Positions 12,883 through 23,762 of a stretch of DNA of 64,000 bases are shown here, one piece after another. Positions within the stretch are counted from its first letter, which is position 1; every line of letters begins with the position of its first letter. Made by a program: the position numbers and the translations under genes. The DNA lies in the NCBI RefSeq assembly GCF_029168945.1, contig NC_083602.1:8863850-8927849 (forward strand), given 5' to 3'. The notes below the pieces were generated by a model that saw only the letters and a list, made by a program, of their open reading frames with translations, was not told where the DNA came from and made no database searches. This stretch comes from Cannabis sativa. Lineage: Eukaryota; Streptophyta; Magnoliopsida; Rosales; Cannabaceae.

Positions 12883-13831
12883 GGAAGAGGTTTCAATGGT
12901 TACATTTTTATTGTAACCATCATGGTTACATTTTTTTAAGCCATTGGATTACTATTAAATGGTTGTGATTATTTTGGAAATTAAATAAAAATAAATAATA
13001 AATAACTTGTAACCTGAAAGTAACCTAATCATTTATTTCCTTATAAAACTTTAATTAAGATTAATTATTTTTTAAAATTAAATTAATTAGAATTATTAAT
13101 TAATTTTTTTGCAATTCATTACTATATAAGGATCTTTTAGCAATTTATTTTTTTATACTTAAATTATTTAAAATTTTATAGCAAAACTTTTTATAATTTA
13201 AAATTATACACATATAATTTCATAATTTAAATTTTATTATACTTGTAATCTTAATTTTAAATTATTACACTTAATTATTTAATTTTTTTATTTAAATATT
13301 TAAAAAGTAAAAAATGAAATAAGTTGAAGGATTTTTTAGAAAAAAAATGGTTGCACTTGTTATCGATTTATTAGCTTGAGGCCTCATACTTAGTTCATAT
13401 AATTGTAACAAAATAATTAAATATCATTTAAAAATAATTAATTATTTGAACATTTATTATAAGAAGAGAATTTTAATTTGTGTCAAAAGAAGTTTAATTT
13501 TTGTAAAAAAAAAAAATAAATTTTATTGTAAATATTATAATTAAATGGTTTAATTATTCAAATAAGTCAAGTAAGGATTTAAATATAAATAGTAATTGCT
13601 AAAAGTGGTCATGTTAAATATTTAATTAATTATTTTAAGAAAATAGTTAATTATAATTAAATAATTTCAAAAAAAGAATGTCTATTTAATTAATTATTTT
13701 AAGAAAATAGTTAATTATAATTAATTAAATGTAAAAAAGGAAAGTTTACCTATTAGTAACCTGCTATTACAGGTTAAAGAAAAATGTAACCATATGGTTA
13801 CAATAAAAATGTAATCATTGAATAGTCACCC
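12883..13831. mobile_element. MULE-type MITE with long terminal inverted repeats
   Basis: A 949-bp element flanked by a 9-bp duplication ATAGAATAC (12874-12882, 13832-13840), the size typical of Mutator-like elements. The ends are inverted repeats of about 50 bp: both contain TTCAATG(G/A)TTACATTTTT followed by ATTGTAACCAT and a second ATGGTTACATTTTT. The interior is AT-rich, non-coding, and contains a roughly 60-bp direct duplication (about 13620-13680 and 13681-13735). Confidence 0.82.
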
Positions 13832-13840
13832 ATAGAATAC

Positions 13841-14521
13841 GAAAACTTTTTAAAAGTAATTGAATTTAATTCGTATCATTTTCTGCAGGGAATAATGAAC
13901 AATAAATACATGTCTCATGTATATAAATACATTAGTCATGTGCATTGTTATTCTTATATTTTGATGTTTCAAAGCAATTTTCTTAACATCCTTTTGACTA
14001 TTAAAAATCTACTATAAAAATGCATCAATAATAATTATTTTTAATGATTCTTTAGTCGTATTCACATAAATACAACATTTTTGACAAATAAAAAATATTT
14101 ACTTCAAGAAATATTTGCCAAAATCTATATCGGTATTAGATTACTTTTCATTGTCCTCAAAGAATACTAAAACATATATATGAATATGTATTCATCTCTT
14201 TTATTATATTTCAGTCAGCTATATGATGAATATTATATTTGCATAATCTTCAGGATATATGCAAGATTTTATTGAGGACGCATAATCTTCAGGATATATA
14301 CAATATTTTATCAAGGATACATAATCTTCTGAATATATGTATAATTTATATAAATTTTCTCTATCATATCATAGATAAACAGTAAGAGCGGACAATATAT
14401 ATGAATTAAATAATAAATATATATAAAATATATACATACATATATAATATATAGATATATAGATAAAAAAGAAAAAGAAAAAAGAATTTTTAAAATTGTA
14501 TTAGTCAGATAAGTATATATG

Positions 14522-14556
<35 letters not shown>

Positions 14557-15291
14557 TTAGTGTATGGTGACCTTGAAACAATTTAAAAGCTTTAACAAAA
14601 TATTTATTTTGAAGCTTGAACAGGGACTCGTGCTGATAAAGTGTTATAAAATAAAATAGATAAGAAGAAATAAGAAGATGAAGAGAGAAAGAGAAACTGA
14701 ATGAGAATTTTTCAATTATTTATTTTAATAGGGTGAACTCCCATTTATATAAAAATATGATTAAAAAGATAGAAACTAAATTAATGTAATAAAAAGAAAA
14801 TATAATTAAGCGTTAATGACAATAATTTGGTAATTTAAATATTTATAAAAAAAAAATATTTCATAATAAAAATATCAGTACTTTTATATATTCTAGAGTA
14901 TTATGTTGAATTAATGGAACCACACTAAATGCATGCAATTATTAATAATATATATGAGTATCTTATAAAATAATGATGTTGTGGATTCTCCACATCTAAT
15001 ACGTTTTTACAGGGTGAAAATTCATAATTTAAACAAACTTTGTTTTGGTTGGCTTTTTTAATATTTTTTTTATTGGTAAAAGAAATAACATCAAAGTGCA
15101 TCGTTATTTTTATCTTTTATTAAGAAAAAAAGTGCTTTATTATAATATATATAAGAAAAAATAAACATCATGTTTAGTTCAGCAAGCATTATCTAAGTTT
15201 AGCCTATCTAATTCATGTAGTGTTAGAAATTATTATATGAATAATATGAAATATATGAACAATCTATGTAATGCCATATCCCATACAAGTT
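13841..15291. other. Gene-free flank left of copia element E
   Basis: AT-rich and non-coding. It holds a 39-bp tandem repeat (14242-14358), a TA microsatellite (about 14519-14553) and nothing else I can identify. Confidence 0.6.
14242..14358. repeat. 39-bp tandem repeat, three copies
   Basis: CATAATCTTC(A/T)G(G/A)ATATAT starts at about 14242, 14281 and 14320. A fourth diverged copy is at about 12767, on the other side of the MITE. Confidence 0.75.
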
Positions 15292-15296
15292 TTGAA

Positions 15297-15812
15297 TGTT
15301 AGACATTTATATTTATAAACTGTAACATATATGATTATGTATAAAGTGCAGAATTAGTAAAACATATATGTACTATATTTAAGGATCGAAATACCTTCAG
15401 CTATTGATTCTTGAGCTTCAAACCCACATAAGCTTTGATCTGCAAAGAAAACTGGTTGATGTGGGTAATCGGGCTTCCTCGCTCTCTCAACTCTCTTTAG
15501 ATGGATTTTGCTGTTATGAACAAAATGAGTGAGAAGCTCGGGGACCGAGACCCTATATTTATAGGTGAGATACTCCATCAGTATCTGCGCCACATTAATT
15601 GTAAGAATATTTTGACAATTAATTCAGGAAATCAAATCAGGTAATGAATATAGAAATCTGACCATATATAGAATATTACATAATTGATTCTGTCCAGATT
15701 CAATGAATATAAAATATTCATTTATCAGAAAATCAATTATTTATTTATTTCCTTAAATAGAAATTTATTTCTTTAAATAGAAATATATTTCCTTAAATAA
15801 AATATTCTTTTA
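15297..15812 (-). repeat. 3' LTR of copia element E
   Basis: 516 bp. It matches 37238-37754 with few differences by eye. A TATA-like CCTATAAATATAGGG lies on the minus strand at about 15550. The end beside the polypurine tract reads TAAAAG rather than the canonical TG, while the other end is the expected CA. Confidence 0.9.
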
Positions 15813-15826
15813 TGCTCCCACTTGGT
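15813..15826 (-). other. Polypurine tract of copia element E
   Basis: TGCTCCCACTTGG on the plus strand (CCAAGTGGGAGCA in element sense) abuts the 3' LTR. The same tract type is used by copia elements A and F. Confidence 0.75.
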
Positions 15827-16164
15827 CAGCATTTAGACTAAAACATTCAAACCAAAACGTTCCTCATTATATAATAAATAACGAATCATAGCGACATGTC
15901 CTCATTATAAGTCGAGTATTATCTTCCATGTATTAAGATATATTTATTATATAGCAATGTACTTAATGTGGCAATATAATTAAGTGAATAAACCCTAAAC
16001 CTTATATTTATTCAAGTCCTCTTATGATAATTTTCTCAGATGAAATTGAGGTGCACATAAATATAAGAAAATATCGAAATTAGAGTTTCATTGAATAATT
16101 TTTGGTTGTACAAATATAAAAAACTGCATATAGGTTAACTGAATCAAATATTTACTTTATGATC
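15827..16164 (-). pseudogene. Copia E, extreme 3' internal region
   Basis: It continues, across the Athila insertion, the RNase H C-terminus encoded at 27461-27610 on the minus strand. The Athila target TGATC (16160-16164 and 27456-27460) falls just after a recognisable copia LTKGMPQHKF stretch, so Athila disrupted the last codons of E's pol. The remainder is 3' non-coding sequence up to the polypurine tract. Confidence 0.7.
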
Positions 16165-16353
16165 TGTTAGGTTATAATTAACCTATATTTTAAAGTTAGC
16201 ATTATCTCGTCTATTGGTGTCTTTTGGAGCAGTTTTACGCTTGATTTTCATTATTTCAGGTTCCCGGGGTGTTAAAGTTCGAATTCAGTCAAATGGCGAA
16301 AAACTGGGATAAACTTGGAAAAATTGGAAAATTCGGTTCCAGAAGTGTTAGTA

Positions 16354-16476
16354 GTCGCGACCTCCAGAGAGCCTGGTCGCGACCCTTTTTCCTGGTCGTG
16401 ACTTCGTAAGTTAGGCAGAAACTCGGTTTTTCGAGTTTTGCCTGTAGTCGCGACCAGCTTAAATGCTAGTCGCGAC
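16354..16476. promoter_or_regulatory. GTCGCGAC palindrome array in 5' LTR
   Basis: Perfect copies at 16354, 16376, 16447 and 16469 and a variant at 16395. The last two form a hairpin: AGTCGCGAC, one mismatch, AGC, a TTAAAT loop, GCT, then GTCGCGACT. The array lies 70-190 bp upstream of the TATA box, the expected place for an enhancer. The binding factor is unknown. Confidence 0.7.
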
Positions 16477-16545
16477 TAGGTACGGAAATCGCAGATTTGA
16501 CCTAATTTTGATTTTTCACTCAATTGGAGGCTCACCACTCACCCC

Positions 16546-16553
16546 TATATAAG
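16546..16553 (+). promoter_or_regulatory. TATA box of Athila 5' LTR
   Basis: TATATAAG in a CCACTCACCCC-TATATAAGG context. The same sequence occurs in the 3' LTR at 26622-26629. It marks the likely genomic RNA start about 30 bp downstream. Confidence 0.7.
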
Positions 16554-17385
16554 GAATACGACATTGAAGGTCAGATCTAAGCAAAAACAGACCTAATAGC
16601 GGAGGCAAAGTGGAGAGGAAGCTATCTTGAAGACCCGGAGCGATACCACCTTCTAGTTTCTTTCTTTTACCCTTTTTATTCATCTTTATGTTTGTTTTTA
16701 TTTCTGAATTAATCATGGATGTTTTTAGAGTCATTATGAACTAAATTTCCCAATAAGGGAGGATGATGATTGTTGTTTAAGTTTATGCCTAGTTAATAAA
16801 TAATTGCCATTCCTTCATCTTATGTGTGAATACTATCTTTATTTGTGTTTAATTTCATGTGTAAGCTTGATCACCTTTTACATGTTCTATGATCCTAATT
16901 CGAAATCTGAAAAGTGATAATTAGGAATGCTAAAATTTGGATAGTCTAGGTTTTGATGTAAAACGAAAGTATTTGCATAGCCTTAGTGACTAATAGATTA
17001 TTGCTTAATGCTGATTTTGTGTTGATCTAATTAAGAAGTTAATTAGAGAACATATTATTTAGAACCTAAAAGATCTGAAAAGAGTTAGGTTAATTTATAA
17101 TCTGTCTTTCACATTGAGATAAGGATAGCAATTAGGCATTGACATAGCTAGCTTATCAACAGGATTCACCTCCCTAATCTCTCATCTTGATTAATCTTCG
17201 TTTATTTTTTCTTTAATTTCTGAGTTATTTACTTTTAAAATTGCAAACTTATTATTTTACCAAATAGAATCATAAGTATAGTTTAGTAGTACTTAATCCA
17301 ATTCCCTGTGGTTCGACCTCACTTGCGTGAGATACTACTTGATACGTACACTTGCGTAATAAACAGAATTTTCGTAACAAGTTTT

Positions 17386-17403
17386 TGGCGCCGTTGCCGG
17401 GGA
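17386..17403 (+). other. Primer binding site, Athila type
   Basis: TGGCGCCGTTGCCGGGGA lies six bases after the 5' LTR. This is the characteristic PBS of plant Athila elements and places the element in that lineage. Confidence 0.9.
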
Positions 17404-17527
17404 ATTGTTTAAAGGTTGATATTACACAAAATTATACTAACTTCTACTTTGGTATATTTTCTCTTGCTGATTTTTCTAACCTTTTTCTTGCAATATTTTC
17501 TTGATCTATTTCAGGAATCACAAGTGT

Positions 17528-17770
17528 ATGCGCCGACAAGGACAAGCAGTGATATTACCAGTTGATCCCGAAATCAAGAAAACTTGTAGGAGAAACCGAA
17601 AGAACAAGAGGCAAGAGGGAGTTTCAGCAACTGCTGAAACTTCAGACATCATGGCTGCCAATGCTGCAAACAATGGAGGCAATAACGGTAACAATGGTGG
17701 CGCAGTAGAAGATCAAGCTAATGGCCGCAGCTTGAGAGATTACATTCTCCCTACTCTGACGAGAGTGTAG
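17528..17770 (+). pseudogene. gag: Gag N-terminal fragment
   Basis: 80 codons from ATG 17528 to a premature TAG at 17768. It is basic at first (RRNRKNKRQ), then a low-complexity NNGGNNGNNGG stretch, then RSLRDYILPTLT, a block typical of Athila Gag just ahead of the conserved domain. The frame continues after the stop with [16 protein letters not shown], showing this is a nonsense mutation and not the natural end. Confidence 0.85.
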
Positions 17771-20497
17771 TCATGTATCAGGCCACCGGCAGTGGATGCA
17801 AATAACTTTGAGATCAAACCTACCATACTTCAGATGGTGCAGTCTTCAGTTCAGTTTGGTGGCCTCCCTTCTGAAGATCCTAATCTGCATCTCTCTAACT
17901 TCATGGAACTTTGTGAAACCTTTAAAGTTAATGGAGTTAGTGATGATGCTATTCGACTGAGACTGTTCCCATTCTCTCTTAGAGAGCGAGCCAAGAGTTG
18001 GCTAAACTCCTTGCCACCCAACTCTATCGCCACCTGGAATGATCTGGCAACGAAATTCTTGTCAAAGTTCTTTCCTCCAGCAAAGTCTGCAAAGCTGAGA
18101 GGAGAAATTAATAACTTCTGCCAACAAGATAATGAATCTCTCCATGAGGCTTGGGAGAGGTTTAAAGATCTGATCAGAAAGTGCCCTCACCATGGTATAG
18201 AGAAGTGGATGCTGGTCCACAACTTTTACAATGGGTTGGTAGGAAATACAAGAACTTTAATAGATGCTGCAGCTGGAGGAGCCTTTATGAGGAAGAGTGC
18301 TAATGAGGCTTATGATCTATTGGAGGAGATGGCTCTAAACAATCAACAGTGGCCAACTGAGAGGAGTCAATCAAAGAAGGTAGCTGGTGTGTTAGAGGTC
18401 GATGCCATCACCAAGTTGACAGCACAGGTTGAGGCATTGACAAAGATAATTGCAGGTCAAGCTAAACAAGCCCAAGTTGTGTGTGAGTTATGTGGGGGAA
18501 GCCATCACTTTTCAGAATGCCAAGCTGATGTGGATGATTTGCCAATGGATGAAGCTAAAGCCATTGGAAACTATTCACAGAACAACAACAACAACTATGG
18601 GTTCAACCAGGGTAATAACCGAAGAAACAGTGGGTTCTATCAGCAACGAAATCAGAACCAGAATCAGAATCAACAGTTTAATCAACAACAAACCTCTGGT
18701 GCAAATTCTAGTTTGCAGACAGATTTACTGCTTCAATTCATGACTGAAACTAGATCTTCAATCAAAGACCTGCAGACACAGATGGGCCAACTAGCAACTC
18801 AAGTAGCAACCCGTCCTCAAGGGAATTTGCCTAGCACAACAGAAGTAAACCCCAAGGAAAACTGCAACGCAATTACCCTGAGAAGCGGTAAAAATTATGA
18901 TGGTCCTGAAATGCCACAACTAGTGAATGGAGAAAAGGAGAATGAAGAGCAACCGATGTCGACCCCAACACCCACTCCAATGAAGGCTACTGATAGTCAA
19001 CCACAGTCACAGCAGTCTCCACCAACTAATATAGATCACCATGTAAAAATACCATACCCTCAAAGGCTTAGAAAGTCAAGCTTGGACAAGCAGTTCACCA
19101 AATTCCTGGAAGTGTTCAAAAGACTTCACATTAACATTCCCTTTGCTGAAGCTTTAGAGCAGATGCCAAGTTATGTGAAGTTTATGAAGGAAATCTTGTC
19201 AAAGAAGAGAAAGATGGAGGACTATGAGACAGTTGCTCTAACTGAAGAGTGCAGCGCCATCCTACAGAAGAAACTCCCTCCTAAACTCAGAGATCCAGGG
19301 AGTTTCACTATTCCTTGTACTATAGGAAAAATTGAGAGAATAAATGCACTTTGTGACTTGGGAGCTAGCATTAACTTGATGCCTCTATCGGTGTTTAAAA
19401 GACTGCAGTTGGGTGAAGCAAAGCCAACAACAGTAACTCTCCAATTGGCGGACGGATCACTAGCCCATCCTAGAGGAGTCATTGAGGATGTGTTAGTTAA
19501 GGTTGATAAGTTCATCTTTCCAGCTGATTTCATGGTTTTGGATATGGAAGAAGATAGCAATGTCCCAATTATTCTTGGGAGACCATTCTTGGCAACTGGC
19601 CAAGCCTTAATCGATGTTCAGAAGGGTGAATTAAAGCTGAGAGTCCAAGGAGAAGAAGTGGTCTTTAATGTGCTAAAGGCTATGACGTACCCAAAGGCAA
19701 GTGATAACTGCTTCTTCATTGATTTGATTGATCAAATGGTGAGTGAGAAAAAGCTGCTAGATGATCCTCTTGAACTAAGTCTAACTGAAGATGAATTGAC
19801 GGAGCAAGAAGGACAAGAGGTCATGGGGTATGTGAAGTGGCTTGATTCCTATGGGCCTTTGAACAGAAGATACTTTGAGGAATTGGGAGCGGTTCCAAAA
19901 GAGCTGAAGCCATCTACTGAAAAGCCCCCAGAACTTGAATTGAAGGTGCTTCCTAGTCACTTGAGGTATGAGTTTTTGGGTCAAGATAAAAAGCTGCCAG
20001 TTATTGTTTCAGCTTCTCTCTCTGATGTGGAAACTGATAGACTTTTGAGGGTACTTCGAGCTCATAACAAGGCCATCGCTTGGACACTAGGAGATGTTAA
20101 AGGAATCAGTCCTTCAACAGTGATGCATCGAATTCTCATGGAAGACAACGCCAAACCAACTATTGATGCTCAAAGAAGACTCAATCCACCCATGAAAGAA
20201 GTAGTCAGAAAAGAAGTAGTTAAGTGGTTGGATGCTGGAGTTGCTTATCCTATTTCCGATAGTAAGTGGGTTAGCCCGGTGCAAGTGGTCCCGAAGAAAG
20301 GTGGAATGACGGTAATCAAGAATGAAAAGAATGAGTTGATTCCTACAAGAACAGTCACCGGTTGGAGGATTTGCATCAATTATAGGAAACTCAACAAAGC
20401 AACAAGAAAAGATCACTTCCCTTTGCCCTTCATCGATCAAATGCTAGACAGATTAGCGGGGCAAGAATATTACTGTTTTCTTGATGGATATTCTTGA
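17771..20497 (+). pseudogene. gag-pol: Gag C-terminus, protease and N-terminal RT
   Basis: Open for about 900 codons after the first stop. Seen in order: a retrotransposon Gag capsid-like domain ([16 protein letters not shown], about nt 17957-18240); a zinc knuckle [13 protein letters not shown] (CX2CX3HX4C, 18482-18520); an N/Q-rich linker; an aspartic protease with active site CDLGAS (about 19350-19368), with L in place of the usual T or S as in other Athilas; then the RT fingers ([33 protein letters not shown], about 20267-20440). It ends at TGA 20495 in the RT palm, just after YCFLDGYS. No start codon is expected here; it would be read only by passing the 17768 stop. Confidence 0.9.
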
Positions 20498-21826
20498 TAC
20501 CACCAGATAGCTATAGCACCTGAAGATCAGGAGAAGACTACTTTCACATGTCCCTATGGTACCTTTGCTTTCAGAAGAATGCCCTTCGGCTTGTGCAACG
20601 CCCCTGCCACTTTTCAAAGGTGTATGATGGCTATCTTTTCAGATTTGATTGAATCTTGTATTGAAATTTTTATGGATGATTTCTCAGTGTTTGGTTCTTC
20701 CTTTGATCATTGTTTGGAAAACCTGGAAAAAGTACTAACAAGGTGCGAGAAGTCTAACTTGGTGTTAAACTGGGAGAAGTGTCACTTTATGGTAACAGAA
20801 CGAATTGTTCTTGGGCACAAAATTTCAAAAGCAGGAATTGAGGTGGATAAGGCAAAGGTCTCAACAATAGAAAATTTGCCACCTCCAGTTTCTGTAAAAG
20901 GAGTGAGGAGTTTCCTGGGACATGCTGGCTTCTACCGCAGATTTATCAAGGACTTCTCTAAAATCTCAAAACCTTTATCGAGCTTACTTGTAAATGGAGT
21001 TCCATTTGAGTTCGGAGAAGATTGTTTAAAAGCTTTCAAGATTTTAAAGGAGAAATTGATTACAGCACCGATAGTAACTTCACCAAATTGGGAACTGCCG
21101 TTTGAGTTGATGTGTGATGCTAGTGACTATGTCATTGGAGCGGTTCTGGGTCAAAGAGTTGACAGAGTATTCCACACAATCTACTATGCTAGTAGAACTC
21201 TGAATGATGCTCAATTAAACTACGCCACTACAGAGAAAGAAATGCTGGCAATAGTGTTTGCTTGTGACAAATTTCGACCCTACCTAATTGGAAATAAGGT
21301 AATTGTTTACACAGATCATTCAGCAATCAAATACCTTATGACCAAGAAGGATGCAAAACCAAGACTGATTCGGTGGGTACTCTTACTTCAAGAGTTCGAC
21401 TTAGAGATAAAAGATAAAAAGGGCACCGAGAACCTGGTAGCAGACCATTTGTCAAGATTAGAGCTGCAAGAGTGTCAGAATACAAAGGAGGTACAAATAA
21501 ATGAGCAATTTCCTGATGAACAACTCTTTAGTGTGAGGGAAAACCTGATGGTACCTTGGTACGCTGACTATGTTAATTTCTTGGCTGCAAAAATAACTCC
21601 ACCCGAGCTTTCGCGTCAACAATTGAAGAAATTCTTTTCTGAGGTGAAACATTACTATTGGGAAGAACCAATCCTCTACAAGCACTGCGCTGATCAGATC
21701 ATAAGGAGATGTGTTCCTGAAGAGGAGATGTATTCTATCCTAAATCACTGTCATGCTTTACCATGTGGGGGACATTTTAGTGGAAATAGAACAGCTGCAA
21801 AGGTGTTGCAAAGTGGATTCTTTTAG
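20498..21826 (+). pseudogene. pol: RT palm, RNase H and integrase zinc domain
   Basis: This continues the same frame. [19 protein letters not shown] is a conserved RT block. The catalytic motif is FMDD (20669-20680), an accepted variant of YMDD/FVDD. Thumb motifs LGHKIS and [16 protein letters not shown] follow. RNase H starts near 21100 ([15 protein letters not shown]) with [11 protein letters not shown] and [10 protein letters not shown]. The integrase zinc-binding region begins at [22 protein letters not shown] and is cut by TAG at 21824, before KACDRCQ. Confidence 0.92.
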
Positions 21827-22837
21827 CCAACGCTATTCAAGGATGCTACTACTTTTGTAAAGGCATGTGATCGTTGTCAACGAACAGGTAATATCTCAAG
21901 AAGAAACGAGATGCCTTTAACAGGAATTTTAGAAGTTGAATTGTTTGATGTATGGGGAATAGACTTTATGGGTCCTTTTCCTTCATCCTTTAGCAATCAG
22001 TACATTCTTTTGGCTGTTGATTATGTGTCTAAATGGGTCGAAGCTTCAGCTACACCTCAAAATGATGGAAAGACAGTTCTCCGCTTCTTACAAAAGAACA
22101 TTTTTACTCGGTTTGGTACTCCTCGAGCAATAGTAAGCGATGAAGGGAGCCACTTCTGTAACAAGCAGTTTGAAGCACTCCTCTCAAGATATGGTGTTCG
22201 ACATCGAACTGCTTTACCATACCATCCCCAAAGTAATGGCCAAGCTGAAATCTCTAACCGAGAGATTAAGATGATTCTGGAGAAAACAGTGCAAAGATCA
22301 AGGAAAGATTGGTCAAGGAAGTTGGATGACGCACTGTGGGCATACAAAACAGCTTTCAAAATACCGATTGGCATGTCCCCATATCGGTTGGTGTTTGGAA
22401 AGGCTTGTCATTTACCGATGGAGTTAGAGCATAGAGCTTTTTGGGCCATGAAGACTCTTAACATGGAACTAAAAGCTGCAGGGGAGAAAAGACTGTTACA
22501 GCTGAATGAGCTAGATGAGTTTCGGAACGAAGCCTATGAAAACGCGAAGATATACAAGGAGAGAACTAAAAAGTGGCACGATCAAGGTCTAATACGAAAA
22601 GAGTTTCAACCAGGACAGCAAGTGCTACTCTTCAATTCAAGGCTGAAACTGTTTCCTGGAAAGCTGAAATCAAGATGGTCGGGACCATTCACGGTGGTCA
22701 AGGTGTTTCCTTATGGAGCGGTGGAGTTAAAAGGTGAAAGTCCAACAACTTTCAAAGTCAATGGACAAAGGTTAAAGCTATACTTGGGAGGTCAGTTTGA
22801 CCAAGCCAAGTCCGCCATGATCCTGGCGCCACTTTGA
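21827..22837 (+). pseudogene. pol: Integrase catalytic core and C-terminus
   Basis: It begins after the third stop with the second cysteine pair (CDRCQ). The DDE catalytic triad is visible: D in GIDFMGP (about 21962), D in SDEGSHF (about 22140) and E in [12 protein letters not shown] (about 22250). The C-terminal part includes [17 protein letters not shown] and a [16 protein letters not shown] block typical of plant Athila integrase. No chromodomain follows, consistent with Athila. It ends at TGA 22835. Confidence 0.92.
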
Positions 22838-23030
22838 AGTGCAAGGCTCAGCGTCTAGCTGCATGACGATAAACACAGCGCTTCTGGGAGGCAGCCCAAG
22901 TATTATTTTGTTTTGATTATTTTGTTAGTATTTTCAATTTTTAGTTTAGTACCAGACATTATTTCTTTTTAATTGAATTGTGAAAAGCGTGAAAAAAAAA
23001 ATATATATATTTTCGACCTGAAGCCCAGAA

Positions 23031-23163
23031 GTCGCGACTAGCATTAAGCCTAGTCGCGACCTATTTCTCAAGTCGCGACCTCAGTCGCGACTTGCTGATT
23101 TTCCAGAAAGGCCTGAATTTTTCTCGTTAGCTAGTCGCGACTAGCCTTTGGCCAAGTCGCGAC
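23031..23163. promoter_or_regulatory. Internal GTCGCGAC palindrome array
   Basis: Six perfect GTCGCGAC copies at 23031, 23053, 23072, 23084, 23134 and 23156. The first pair forms an 11-bp stem (GTCGCGACTAG / CTAGTCGCGAC) with an 8-nt loop; the fifth copy lies in a perfect 16-bp palindrome GCTAGTCGCGACTAGC (23130-23145). The hairpin resembles the LTR one at 16447-16476, suggesting common origin. The array lies between pol and ORF2, just before a TATA box at 23181. Confidence 0.7.
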
Positions 23164-23180
23164 TTGCTGACCAAAAATTC

Positions 23181-23188
23181 TATAAATT
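23181..23188 (+). promoter_or_regulatory. Candidate TATA box for ORF2
   Basis: TATAAATT, 18 bp after the last GTCGCGAC. A pyrimidine-rich tract (CACTTTCCCCCTCATTC and following) comes next, typical of a plant transcript start and 5' UTR. Sequence-based inference only. Confidence 0.45.
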
Positions 23189-23495
23189 CACACTTTCCCC
23201 CTCATTCAACCCTACACAAACCAAATTCAAATTTCAAATCCTCTCAGCCGACCCTACCCTATTTTCCTCTCAAAAATTCAATTTTTCATCTTCAATCTTC
23301 AATCTTTTCATCTTTTCTCAAATTCCTTAAACCCAATCTAATCGAAAACCCAATTTCACTCAACAATCTACACATATCATCAAAACCCACACCAAAAAAA
23401 TTAACCAAATCCAAAAATCACCATTGTTGTCACCCTCAACCTCAAGCTTTCAAGAACATTCAACAATGGAGGTGGAGTAAAGCGTTTTCGGGTTT

Positions 23496-23666
23496 GTAAG
23501 TATCACTTTCTTCATACTTTCAAGAATTTGATTAATTATTTTGAGATTTTGAGTGATATAAATGTGTGTGGTGTAAAAATATTGATGATATTGGGTTTAT
23601 TATTATTGTATTGTGGTATTGAGTGGTTAGGAACATTGATTGAGTGAATTTTTTATTTTTGGGTAG
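23496..23666 (+). other. Candidate intron in ORF2 5' leader
   Basis: A strong donor GTAAGTATC at 23496 and an acceptor after a T-rich tract (TTTTATTTTTGGGTAG) at 23666 would define a 171-bp, AT-rich intron of normal plant size. Splicing would bring a CU-rich leader to within about 95 bases of the ORF2 ATG. A 4-codon upstream ORF (23466-23480) lies just before the donor. Confidence 0.4.
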
Positions 23667-23762
23667 AGGAAATTTAAGGGGAGGTGCTGCCCAATTTTTT
23701 TTTAGAAAAACAAAAGTTTCAGAAAAAAAAAATCAGAAAAAAAAAAGAAAAGAGAAAAAAAA

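Larger units (their letters stand above)
16165..17379 (+). repeat. 5' LTR of Athila-like element
   Basis: 1215 bp, TGTTAGG to TTCGTAACA. U3 carries four perfect GTCGCGAC palindromes plus one variant, GTCGTGAC (16354-16476), then a TATA box at 16546. Relative to the 3' LTR it lacks 8 bp near 16194 and 12 bp between two GTCGCGAC copies near 16397. Confidence 0.95.
17528..22837 (+). pseudogene. gag-pol: Athila gag-pol, one frame with three stop codons
   Basis: One reading frame runs 5.3 kb without a frameshift but is cut by TAG at 17768, TGA at 20495 and TAG at 21824. The first ATG after the leader is at 17528. Order: Gag (capsid-like domain and zinc knuckle), aspartic protease, reverse transcriptase, RNase H, integrase, as in Ty3/gypsy. 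It would encode the structural protein and replication enzymes of the particle. With the stops no full polyprotein can be made, so the copy is presumably dependent on others. TGG-class-to-TAG changes fit cytosine-methylation decay. Confidence 0.92.
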
